A DNA stretch of 64,000 bases from contig NZ_JAFCLU010000021.1 of assembly GCF_018130385.1 (NCBI RefSeq), positions 62,001 through 126,000 on the forward strand, written 5' to 3'. This document shows positions 51,434 to 59,134 of the stretch, in pieces. A program made the translations under genes and the position numbers. Source of the stretch: Bradyrhizobium sp. AUGA SZCCT0283 (lineage in GTDB: Bacteria; Pseudomonadota; Alphaproteobacteria; Rhizobiales; Xanthobacteraceae). The notes under the pieces were generated by a model that was not told the DNA's origin, made no database searches, and saw only the letters and a program-made list of their open reading frames with translations. How positions within the stretch are numbered: position 1 is the first letter of the stretch; every line of letters starts with the position of its first letter.

Positions 51434-51510
51434 GTAGCCTGGATGAGCGCAGCGACATCCGGGACCACTCTAACACCAACCCGGATATCGCTTCGCTCAT
51501 TCGGGCTGCG
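51434..51510. repeat. Palindromic repeat, family D copy 2
   Basis: GTAGCCTGGATGAGCGCAGC GACATCCGGG at the left, ACCCGGATATCGCTTCGCTC ATTCGGGCTGC at the right. More diverged than the copy at 49396-49473. It lies just before the lytic transglycosylase stop. Confidence 0.72.
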
Positions 51511-51519
51511 ATATTCATC

Positions 51520-52473
51520 TCACCCCGGCACGCCCCTGTTTTTCAGAACAAAACACGCCCCGCCCGCCTTGCGGATGCGGTTGCAGAGGTCGTCGGCGGC
51601 GGGCCGCGTGTCGGCGCCGATCCGCACCTGGTAGAAGGCGCGCGTGCCGCGGCTGCGCATGACCGAAGACAGCAGGCTCGGATCCTGGTCGCCGATCACG
51701 GCGCTGAGCCGCTTGATGGCGCGGGCGTACATCGCCAGCGCCTTGTCACGGCTGAAGCCGGCCGCGAGTTGCACGCCCCACAGTTTGGCGGCGCTGAGCG
51801 TGATGCGCTGTTCGAGGCCGGCCACGAACGGATTGGGCGCGCGTTTCAGCAAGGCCATCAGTTCGCGGCAGTTCGACGTCGATGCAGGCTCCGGCATCTT
51901 GCCGCCTCGCCCCGCCGCGGCCCACTCCTCGACCGTGGAGCCGGTGATGGCGATCACGTAGTTGCGGGTTTCCTGCGGCATCCCGCCGGTCCCGGCCAGC
52001 CATTCCTGCACCCGCCGCGGGCCGGCATTATAGGCCGCCGCCGCGAGCCCGAGATTGCCGAATTGCTGGCGCAACTCGTCGAGAAACTCGGCTGACTTCG
52101 GCAGCGCCTGCACGGGATCGAAGGGATCGAGCAGGCGCCGCTCATTGGCCGTTCCTGGCATGAACTGGGCGATGCCGCGCGCCCGCTCGCCGCTCCTCGT
52201 CACCGGCCCCACCGCATCGGGCTGAAAGCGGCTCTCCTGCCAGATCACGCGCGCGAAAAACTCCAGCGGCAGGTTCGAGGCCCGGGCCGCTGACTCGATC
52301 ATCAGGCACATCGCCTCGCGGGCGTCACTCTCGCGCGCTTGACCGTCCGTCTTTTGGATCTCCGTCGCGCCCAACCGGGTGGCCGCACCCGCGTCCTCGG
52401 CGAGGGCGTGCGCACATGAGAACAAGAGCGACGCCGTACACCATAGGACGTGAAGGAACCGGCCTCTTTGCAT
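51520..52473 (-). CDS. Lytic transglycosylase with SPOR-like C-terminus
   Basis: About 317 aa. After a signal peptide (FLHVLWCTASLLFSCAHALA) comes an SLT domain: catalytic glutamate in ARVIWQESRFQPDAVG, RARGIAQFMPGTANERRLLD and LAAAAYNAGPRRVQEWLAGT. The last 50 residues (AFYQVRIGADTRPAADDLCN, RIRKAGGACFVLKNRG) look like a SPOR peptidoglycan-binding repeat. It cleaves glycan strands in the periplasm. The ATG at 52473 is preferred for the signal peptide; 52503 is an alternative. Confidence 0.93.
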   Translation of the reverse strand: MQRGRFLHVLWCTASLLFSCAHALAEDAGAATRLGATEIQKTDGQARESDAREAMCLMIESAARASNLPLEFFARVIWQESRFQPDAVGPVTRSGERARGIAQFMPGTANERRLLDPFDPVQALPKSAEFLDELRQQFGNLGLAAAAYNAGPRRVQEWLAGTGGMPQETRNYVIAITGSTVEEWAAAGRGGKMPEPASTSNCRELMALLKRAPNPFVAGLEQRITLSAAKLWGVQLAAGFSRDKALAMYARAIKRLSAVIGDQDPSLLSSVMRSRGTRAFYQVRIGADTRPAADDLCNRIRKAGGACFVLKNRGVPG

Positions 52474-52707
52474 GGCAGCTTGCAATCCGGGAGCGCACAT
52501 CAAGGTGGAACGTCAGTCAAACGATCGTGGCTTGCCGGTGGATCCGCCATTCCGCCGCCGTACGCCGGCCTTTTGTGCCTTAATTGTTCCGAAATCCGCG
52601 CCATCGGAACCGCCGTTAATTTACGTTAATGCCGCATTTTGCGGCGACCGGTCTTTTACGGGGAACAAAGCGGGGTAAAAGTCTCCATCTTTCTTGGGAG
52701 ACATTCA

Positions 52708-53064
52708 ATGCGGGACCGACGCGAGAGCGCGCGCGATAAGGTAATGTATGGCGGCGTCGCCGAGATCGGTGATCGCGGCGCGACGCGCGAATGCATCGTC
52801 CGCAATATTTCCGACCGCGGCGCGACCATCGAATTCAGCGATAACCTCCAGTTGCCGAATGAGCAGCTCTCGCTGCGCATCGCGCGCAAGGGCCGCTCCT
52901 TCCTTGCCAAGGTTGTCTGGTGGCGCGACAATTTCGTCGGCGTCGCCTTCAGGGCGGAAAGCCCTGCCGAGCCGGTTTCCGATCTGGAGGAGCGGTTGCG
53001 CAGAAGCGAGATCAAGAAGCGGCAGCTGCAGCGACAGATCGACGAACTGCTCGGCGAGCGCTGA
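52708..53064 (+). CDS. PilZ domain protein, predicted c-di-GMP binder
   Basis: 118 aa. The cyclic di-GMP motifs are visible: RRESAR near the N-terminus (RxxxR-like) and NISDRGATIEF (N/DxSxxG). The core ends near AKVVWWRDNFVGVAFRAE, and a C-terminal coiled coil follows (DLEERLRRSEIKKRQLQRQI). TTGGGAG precedes the ATG at 52708. It may read the cyclic di-GMP made by PleD. Confidence 0.88.
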   Translation: MRDRRESARDKVMYGGVAEIGDRGATRECIVRNISDRGATIEFSDNLQLPNEQLSLRIARKGRSFLAKVVWWRDNFVGVAFRAESPAEPVSDLEERLRRSEIKKRQLQRQIDELLGER

Positions 53065-53150
53065 GCGCTCGCGGGGCCCTACCGAAAGTAGTCCAACAGA
53101 CGTCCCACAGTGCCGCAGGCGGTATCAACCACCGTATCGTTGAGGCTAGC

Positions 53151-53336
53151 ATGTCTTCAAAACCGCCAGATGGCCTGCCCGTCTATCGCCTCCTGACCGG
53201 CAAGGACGATGCTGCGTTCTGCCGACGTGTTTCGGAGGCCATTGAGCTCGGCTACGTGCTGTATGGCTCGCCTGCCCTGACATTCAACGGTGAATACGTC
53301 GTGGCCGCCCAAGCGCTGATTTGGCCGGACAGTTAG
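53151..53336 (+). CDS. DUF1737 family small protein
   Basis: 61 aa: LPVYRLLTGKDDAAFCRRVS, EAIELGYVLYGSPALTFNGE and YVVAAQALIWPDS. This matches the DUF1737 family (short proteins with a GYxLxGxP core), function unknown. The gene is followed by a terminator before the clpA stop. Confidence 0.85.
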   Translation: MSSKPPDGLPVYRLLTGKDDAAFCRRVSEAIELGYVLYGSPALTFNGEYVVAAQALIWPDS

Positions 53337-53361
53337 ACATCCAGCAGTTTAGGTATCAAAA

Positions 53362-53397
53362 AGCCGGCGGTCTTGCGACACGCCGGCTCTTCGTTTT
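53362..53397. terminator. Terminator between the DUF1737 gene and clpA
   Basis: An 8-bp stem AGCCGGCG (53362-53369) / CGCCGGCT (53381-53388) with an 11-base loop is followed by CTTCGTTTT on the plus strand. The minus strand has a poly-T-like run ahead of the left arm (AAAAAGCC), so it may serve both convergent genes. Confidence 0.75.
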
Positions 53398-53410
53398 GGA
53401 TTGAGGCCGC

Positions 53411-55822
53411 TTACGCCTTGACCAGCGGCCCCCGCGAGGCCGGCCCCTTCGAGCCGCCGCCCCCGTTGGGGCCGCCCGGTTTCGGCTTGCGCTTGCGGGC
53501 ACCGGGCAGCTTTTCCGGCTTCGGCGTGACCGGTCCTTCGACGAACTCGAAGCCGATCTTGTCCTTGCCGTCGGCGCCTGCCTCGTCCTTGACCAGCACG
53601 ACGCGGACATGGCCGCCGCCCTTCAGGTGACCGAATAGCACCTCGTCCGCCAAAGGCTTCTTGATGTGCTCCTGGATCACGCGCGCCATTGGACGCGCGC
53701 CCATCTGCTCGTCGTAACCATGTTCGATCAGCCAGGCCTTGGCGGGCTCCGACAGTTCGATGGTGACGTCGCGGTCGGCGAGCTGCGCCTCGAGCTGGAG
53801 GACGAACTTCTCCACCACCATTCCGATGACGTCGGCATTGAGATGGGCGAACGAGACGATCGCATCCAGCCGGTTGCGGAATTCCGGCGCGAACTGGCGG
53901 TTGATCGCTTCGTGGTCGTCGCCTTCCCGCTTGTTGCGCGTGAAGCCGAAGGCCTGGCGCGCTAAGTCGGCCGCGCCCGCATTCGTGGTCATGATCAGGA
54001 TCACGTTGCGGAAATTAACCTGCTTGCCGTTGTGGTCGGTCAGCCGGCCGTGATCCATGATCTGCAGCAGCACGTTGTAGAGATCCGGATGCGCCTTCTC
54101 GATTTCGTCGAGCAACACCACGCAGTGCGGATGCTGGTCCACGCCATCGGTCAACAGGCCGCCCTGGTCGAAGCCGACATAGCCGGGAGGCGCGCCGATC
54201 AGGCGCGACACCGTATGCCGCTCCATATATTCGGACATGTCGAAGCGAAGCAGCTCAACGCCGAGCGAGGCGGCAAGCTGTTTGGCGACCTCGGTCTTGC
54301 CGACACCGGTCGGACCCGAGAATAAATAGGAGCCGATCGGCTTCTCCGGCTCGCGCAGGCCGGCACGCGCCAGCTTGATCGACGCCGACAGCGATTCGAT
54401 CGCCTTGTCCTGGCCGAACACCACGCGCTTCAGGGTCTGCTCGAGGTGCTTCAGCACCTCGGCATCGTCCTTCGATACGCTCTTGGGCGGAATCCGCGCC
54501 ATGGTCGCGATCGTGGTCTCGATTTCCTTGATGCCGATGGTCTTCTTGCGCCGGTTCTCGGCGACCAGCATCTGCGCCGCGCCCGACTCGTCGATCACGT
54601 CGATCGCCTTGTCCGGCAGCTTGCGATCGTGGATGTAGCGCGACGATAATTGCACCGCCGCCTCGATCGCCTCGTTGGTGTATTTCAGCCGATGGTAATC
54701 CTCGAAATAGGGTTTGAGGCCCTTCAGGATCGCGATCGCATCTTCCACCGTCGGTTCGTTGACGTCGATCTTCTGGAACCGGCGCACCAGCGCGCGGTCC
54801 TTTTCGAAGTGCTGGCGGTATTCCTTGTACGTCGTCGACCCCATGCAGCGGATCGTGCCGGACGCCAGCGCCGGCTTGAGCAGGTTGGACGCGTCCATCG
54901 CGCCGCCGGAGGTGGCCCCTGCCCCGATCACGGTGTGGATTTCATCGATGAACAGGATGGCGTTCGGATGCGCCTCCAGTTCCTTCAGCACCTGCTTCAA
55001 GCGCTCCTCGAAGTCGCCGCGATAGCGTGTGCCCGCGAGCAGCGTGCCCATGTCGAGCGAGAACACGGTGGCGGCCGCCAGCACTTCCGGCACTTCGGAA
55101 TCGACGATGCGCTTGGCGAGCCCTTCCGCGATCGCGGTCTTGCCGACGCCGGCCTCGCCCACGAACAGCGGATTGTTCTTCTGGCGGCGGCACAGCACCT
55201 GGATCGCGCGGTTGATCTCGGAATTGCGTCCGATCACCGGATCGATCTTGCCGTCACGCGCCTTCTTGTTGAGGTTGACGCAATAGGTCTCGAGCGCCTC
55301 GCCCTTCTTCTTGGCGTCCTCGTTGCCCTTGGTCTCGGTCTCCTCGTCGACGCCGCGCACGGGGCGCGCTTCGGAGACACCCGGCCGCTTGGCGATGCCG
55401 TGGCTGATATAATTGACCGCGTCGTACCGCGTCATGTCCTGCTCCTGCAGGAAATAGGCGGCATGGCTTTCGCGCTCCGCGAAGATCGCGATCAGCACGT
55501 TGGCGCCGGTAACTTCTTCGCGACCGGAGGACTGGACGTGAATCACCGCGCGCTGGATCACGCGCTGGAATCCGGCGGTCGGCTTGGCGTCGTCGGCGCC
55601 GTCAGTCACCAGATTTTCGAATTCGGTCTCGAGATAATTGACGAGGCTCGTGCGCAGCTTGTCGAGATCGACGCTGCAGGCGCGCATCACCGCCGCCGCA
55701 TCCGAGTCATCGATCAGCGAAAGCAGAAGATGTTCGAGCGTCGCATATTGATGATGCCTCTCGTTTGCAATCGCCAGCGCACGATGCAGGGATTGTTCAA
55801 GGCTTTGGGAAAAAGTTGGCAT
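53411..55822 (-). CDS. clpA: ATP-dependent Clp protease ATP-binding subunit ClpA
   Basis: 803 aa. The double Clp N-terminal repeat (residues 1-150) is followed by AAA+ module 1 (Walker A GEAGVGKTAIAEG, sensor LFIDEIHTVIGAG) and module 2 (GPTGVGKTEVAKQ, VVLLDEIEKAHPDLYNVLLQ). The C-terminal tail is glycine/proline/lysine-rich (PGARKRKPKPGGPNGGGGSK), longer than in E. coli. It unfolds N-degron and SsrA-tagged proteins for ClpP. clpS lies 246 nt upstream on the same strand, as the usual clpS-clpA order. Confidence 0.97.
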   Translation of the reverse strand: MPTFSQSLEQSLHRALAIANERHHQYATLEHLLLSLIDDSDAAAVMRACSVDLDKLRTSLVNYLETEFENLVTDGADDAKPTAGFQRVIQRAVIHVQSSGREEVTGANVLIAIFAERESHAAYFLQEQDMTRYDAVNYISHGIAKRPGVSEARPVRGVDEETETKGNEDAKKKGEALETYCVNLNKKARDGKIDPVIGRNSEINRAIQVLCRRQKNNPLFVGEAGVGKTAIAEGLAKRIVDSEVPEVLAAATVFSLDMGTLLAGTRYRGDFEERLKQVLKELEAHPNAILFIDEIHTVIGAGATSGGAMDASNLLKPALASGTIRCMGSTTYKEYRQHFEKDRALVRRFQKIDVNEPTVEDAIAILKGLKPYFEDYHRLKYTNEAIEAAVQLSSRYIHDRKLPDKAIDVIDESGAAQMLVAENRRKKTIGIKEIETTIATMARIPPKSVSKDDAEVLKHLEQTLKRVVFGQDKAIESLSASIKLARAGLREPEKPIGSYLFSGPTGVGKTEVAKQLAASLGVELLRFDMSEYMERHTVSRLIGAPPGYVGFDQGGLLTDGVDQHPHCVVLLDEIEKAHPDLYNVLLQIMDHGRLTDHNGKQVNFRNVILIMTTNAGAADLARQAFGFTRNKREGDDHEAINRQFAPEFRNRLDAIVSFAHLNADVIGMVVEKFVLQLEAQLADRDVTIELSEPAKAWLIEHGYDEQMGARPMARVIQEHIKKPLADEVLFGHLKGGGHVRVVLVKDEAGADGKDKIGFEFVEGPVTPKPEKLPGARKRKPKPGGPNGGGGSKGPASRGPLVKA

Positions 55823-56068
55823 TCGCGTCCTCTATGGCCCCCGGTCATCATGATCGCCATTACCCGGTCAGGCAACAACAACCTTCGTCATCCCCTGTCA
55901 TATAGTTACCTACGATCGTGGCGAAAGACCGGTTCCGCAAGCGTGGTTTTTCTCCAAATTCACGCGCCCTCCCCCCGAAAAACTGCCGGGAATACGATCG
56001 GCTTCCGTCAACACCAAGCGATGCAAGACCCGTTCCGTCTCTCCGGCCGGGTCGCGGGCCGTGCGCGG

Positions 56069-56401
56069 CTATTTCTTTTCCATCACGCATTGCAGGGGAT
56101 GCTGGTGCTTGCGCGCAAAATCCATCACCTGCGTGACCTTGGTCTCGGCAATCTCGTAGGTAAACACGCCGCACTCGCCGATCCCGTGATGATGCACATG
56201 GAGCATGATCTTGGTGGCCGCTTCGGCGTCCTTCTGGAAGAATTTCTCCAGCACATGAACGACGAACTCCATCGGCGTGTAGTCGTCGTTCAGAATCAGG
56301 ACGCGATACAGGTTCGGACGCTTGGTCTTCGGCTTGACCTTGGTGATGACCGACGTCGACGGCCCACCGGTTCCGGTATTGCGGTTCTCGTCATTGCTCA
56401 T
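56069..56401 (-). CDS. clpS: ATP-dependent Clp protease adaptor ClpS
   Basis: 110 aa. The N-degron pocket motifs are YRVLILNDDYTPMEFVVHVL, HVHHHGIGECGVFTYEIAET and VTQVMDFARKHQHPLQCVME. It delivers N-end-rule substrates to ClpA. The ATG at 56401 gives the family N-terminus (MSNDENRNT); the open frame runs to 56467 upstream. Confidence 0.96.
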   Translation of the reverse strand: MSNDENRNTGTGGPSTSVITKVKPKTKRPNLYRVLILNDDYTPMEFVVHVLEKFFQKDAEAATKIMLHVHHHGIGECGVFTYEIAETKVTQVMDFARKHQHPLQCVMEKK

Positions 56402-56905
56402 TCGGGGAGCAGAAGCAGATGACTTTGCCGGCACGGACGAACAAGCTTTGAAGGTTGGCTGCAACATGGCTCAGGCGTTCGAATTCCAAAAGGGGTGACC
56501 GGAGAGCGCATCCTGGTCCACTCGCGATCGGCTCTGGCGTGAGCCACCGCGAAGCACCCAGCAACGCATTTTTCCAGATCGCCGCTCCCGGTCCGACCCG
56601 TTGGCCGGATCGGCACCTGGAATATGGGTCTGCCGCCGGACCGCCGCAAGCGCGTTAACGCTGGCTGACACGATCCCAGACCGGCCCGATTCCCGGCTCG
56701 GCTATCCGGACCAAGGTTAATCGTTTCTACCGGATTTGACAAAGGACAGCGACCGCCCGTTTAGCCGCCGTTGACGATAGCAGGCGCTTTTGGCTGCCGG
56801 TTCGGCGATGCGCAGGCTTTGACCCGTTTTTGGCGGAACCGGTTTACCGCCTGTTTAGCGGCCAGGGCGGAAATGCCCGTAGAAATCACATTTGCGGTGA
56901 GAGCC
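56402..56905. other. Intergenic region between clpS and the TadG-like gene
   Basis: About 500 bases without a gene I can support. A minus-strand frame (from 56742) and a plus-strand frame (from 56771) are open, but their translations are low-complexity with no ribosome site. It should hold the clpS promoter and that of the TadG-like gene; no clear dyad seen. Confidence 0.45.
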
Positions 56906-58288
56906 ATGCTCGATACAGTCGTTTTCCGTCGCCTTCGCGCGGCCGCCCGCCGGTTCGCCGGCGCAAACGACGGCAATATCGCGATCCTTTTTGGGATCGC
57001 GGTCATCCCGATCATCAGTTTCGTCGGGGCGGCGGTCGATTACACCCGCGCCGTCAGCGCCCGATCCTCGATGCAGGCCGCCCTCGACTCCACCGCCCTG
57101 ATGCTGGCGAAGGACCTGACCGAGGGCACCATCACAACCTCGCAAATCTCCGCGAAGGCAGACGCCTATTTCAGGGCCCTCTTCACCAACACGGAAACCA
57201 AGTCGATCGCGATTACGGCGACCTATACCCAGAATTCCGGCAACGGCTCGACGATCCTGGTCAACGGCTCCGGCAACATCGAAACCGGTTTCATGCGGGT
57301 CGTCGGCTTCCCGACCATGGATTTCAACACCAGTTCCACCTCGGCCTGGGGTAACGTGCGCATGCGCGTCGCGATGGTGCTCGACGTAACGGGATCGATG
57401 TCCTCGAGCGGCAAGATGGGCGCGATGCAGACGGCCGCCAAGAGCTTGGTCGATCAACTCGGCGCGCTCGCCAAGAATCCCGGCGACATCTACATTTCGA
57501 TGGTTCCATTCGCCAAGGACGTCAATCTCGGCAGCAGCTATTACAACTCGACCTGGATCGACTGGTCGCGGTGGGATTCTCAGTCCTACACCAACACCTG
57601 GGGCACCTGCAGCAAGTCGAGCTACACGGACAGGGATACCTGCAAGTACTACGGAAAGACCTGGACGCCGGATCGGACCAAATGGACCGGCTGCGTCACC
57701 GACCGTACCCAAGACTACGACACCAAGAACACGACACCGACATCGGCCAACGCGCCGACGATGGTCGTGGCCGAAGAATATGTCTCCGGAAGCACGTATT
57801 ATTGCAAAACCGGCAGCAGCACCCGCGTGGGGCAGATCGTGCCGCTGAGCTACGACTGGTCCTCGATCAAGACGGCGATCGACGCCTTGCAGCCCACCGG
57901 CAATACCAACCAGGGCATCGGGCTGGCCTGGGGCTGGCTGACGCTTGGCATGAGCGATCCCTTCAACGCGCCGGCCAAGGATACCGCCAACTATACCTAC
58001 AAGGAGGCCATCGTTCTGCTGTCAGACGGTCTCAACACGCAAAACCGCTGGTACTCGAACGCGTCGCAGATCGACGCCCGCCAGAAGATCCTGTGCGACA
58101 ACGCCAAGGCGGCCAACATCGTGATCTATACCGTGCAGGTCAACACCGGCGGGGACCCGACCTCGGCGGTCCTGCAATACTGCGCCAGCGGCACGGACAA
58201 GTTCTTCCTGGTCACCGATCCGAACCAGACCTTGTCGGTGTTCAATTCGATCGGCCAGTCGCTGGCCAAGCTGCGCGTCTACAAGTAA
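56906..58288 (+). CDS. TadG-like membrane-anchored vWA domain protein
   Basis: 460 aa. An N-terminal TadE/G-type helix (NIAILFGIAVIPIISFVGAA) with the GxxG/D pattern is followed by a von Willebrand A domain with MIDAS AMVLDVTGSMSSSGKMG and later ILLSDG-like AIVLLSDGLNTQNRWYSNAS. Between them lies a cysteine-rich loop (TCSKSSYTDRDTCKYY). Such proteins belong to Flp/Tad pilus export systems, but no tad genes flank it. Start: ATG at 56906; earlier in-frame ATGs (56873, 56771) have poorer context. Confidence 0.83.
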   Translation: MLDTVVFRRLRAAARRFAGANDGNIAILFGIAVIPIISFVGAAVDYTRAVSARSSMQAALDSTALMLAKDLTEGTITTSQISAKADAYFRALFTNTETKSIAITATYTQNSGNGSTILVNGSGNIETGFMRVVGFPTMDFNTSSTSAWGNVRMRVAMVLDVTGSMSSSGKMGAMQTAAKSLVDQLGALAKNPGDIYISMVPFAKDVNLGSSYYNSTWIDWSRWDSQSYTNTWGTCSKSSYTDRDTCKYYGKTWTPDRTKWTGCVTDRTQDYDTKNTTPTSANAPTMVVAEEYVSGSTYYCKTGSSTRVGQIVPLSYDWSSIKTAIDALQPTGNTNQGIGLAWGWLTLGMSDPFNAPAKDTANYTYKEAIVLLSDGLNTQNRWYSNASQIDARQKILCDNAKAANIVIYTVQVNTGGDPTSAVLQYCASGTDKFFLVTDPNQTLSVFNSIGQSLAKLRVYK

Positions 58289-58334
58289 GCCTCCATCGAG
58301 GCGCCAAGAAAAAATCGAGGCGCCAAGAACAAGA

Positions 58335-58367
58335 AAAAGCCCGGCCGCAACGGCCGGGCTTTTTTAA
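58335..58367. terminator. Bidirectional terminator between TadG-like and phasin genes
   Basis: A 13-bp perfect stem AAAAGCCCGGCCG (58335-58347) / CGGCCGGGCTTTT (58351-58363) with loop CAA has T-runs on both strands. It separates two convergent genes. Confidence 0.9.
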
Positions 58368-58393
58368 TTGCCGAATATGAAATCGCGAACGAA

Positions 58394-58732
58394 TTAGCGC
58401 GCGGCCGGGGTGAACTTCGAGACCAGGCCTTCGTAGGGCTTGAAGGTCTGCTTGGCGAGATCGGTGTAGAGCCCCGCGATCTTCTGCGTTTCGGCGACGA
58501 AGGTCTCGTAGGAAGAGCGCGCGAATTCGGTCTGCGCTTCGATCGCCTTGTCCAGCGACTTCACGCCGGAGAGCTTTTCAACGAACGATTTGGTGTCTTC
58601 GAACGACTTCTTGGCATAATCGCCATAGGCGGTGGCGATCGCCTGAACGCCGCTCTGCAGGTTGCTCGCGGAAGCGGCAACCGATTCGAGATGCTCTTTG
58701 CCGTAGTTCTGAATGTCTTCAACCTTGACCAT
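58394..58732 (-). CDS. Phasin family protein
   Basis: 112 aa, almost wholly helical: VEDIQNYGKEHLESVAASAS, TAYGDYAKKSFEDTKSFVEK, IEAQTEFARSSYETFVAETQ and LYTDLAKQTFKPYEGLVSKF. This is the phasin 2 pattern, a protein that coats polyhydroxybutyrate granules. The ATG at 58732 follows GGAAAGGACTCC at good spacing. A strong promoter with an operator lies upstream, so it is probably the dominant phasin, controlled by a PhaR-type repressor. Confidence 0.9.
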   Translation of the reverse strand: MVKVEDIQNYGKEHLESVAASASNLQSGVQAIATAYGDYAKKSFEDTKSFVEKLSGVKSLDKAIEAQTEFARSSYETFVAETQKIAGLYTDLAKQTFKPYEGLVSKFTPAAR

Positions 58733-58802
58733 CGATGGAGTCCTTTCCCAGACTGCAGGTGTAAACTGATTGCCGGGAGGTCCCGGCCCCCTGACCACCA
58801 TC

Positions 58803-58852
58803 TGTATATGTGCACCGCACAATAAAGTCAAGAAATATTGTGCGACGCACAA
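58803..58852 (-). promoter_or_regulatory. Phasin promoter with two operator-like dyads
   Basis: On the minus strand TTGACT (58826-58831) and TATACA (58803-58808) are spaced 17 bases. The spacer holds TGTGCACCGCACA (58809-58821 in plus sense), and a second dyad TTGTGCGACGCACAA (58838-58852) lies just upstream of the -35. Dyad centres are 30 bases apart, about three helical turns. Repression by a PhaR-like protein is inferred. Confidence 0.72.
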
Positions 58853-59134
58853 ATATGGCGAATTAGCGCAAAAATCCGGGGTCTTACGCAACGGTTAATT
58901 AATCTTTTGGAAACTCGCTCCGCCTAACCTGATTCCTGGACATGTTCGCCTTCCGACAGACAGCATGAAAGCTGTGTGTGAACAGCATCTTAGCTAGAAC
59001 AGCGACCCGATCGGCCAACCCGGCCGCGCGTAATAGCCGGATCGGTACTTCGAACGGGGGAGCATCAGCGGTTGGTGGGCACAATTTTGCCTCACGAGCC
59101 GGTGATCAAGACAGAAATTGGGACGGGGAAGTAA

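Noticed and set aside
54650..56422. 590-residue plus-strand open frame opposite clpA and clpS
   Set aside because: Antisense to ClpA and ClpS; no ribosome site and no recognisable domain.
56398..56742. Minus-strand frame overlapping the clpS start by 4 bases
   Set aside because: The overlap looks operon-like, but the translation is arginine/proline-rich with no motif or ribosome site.
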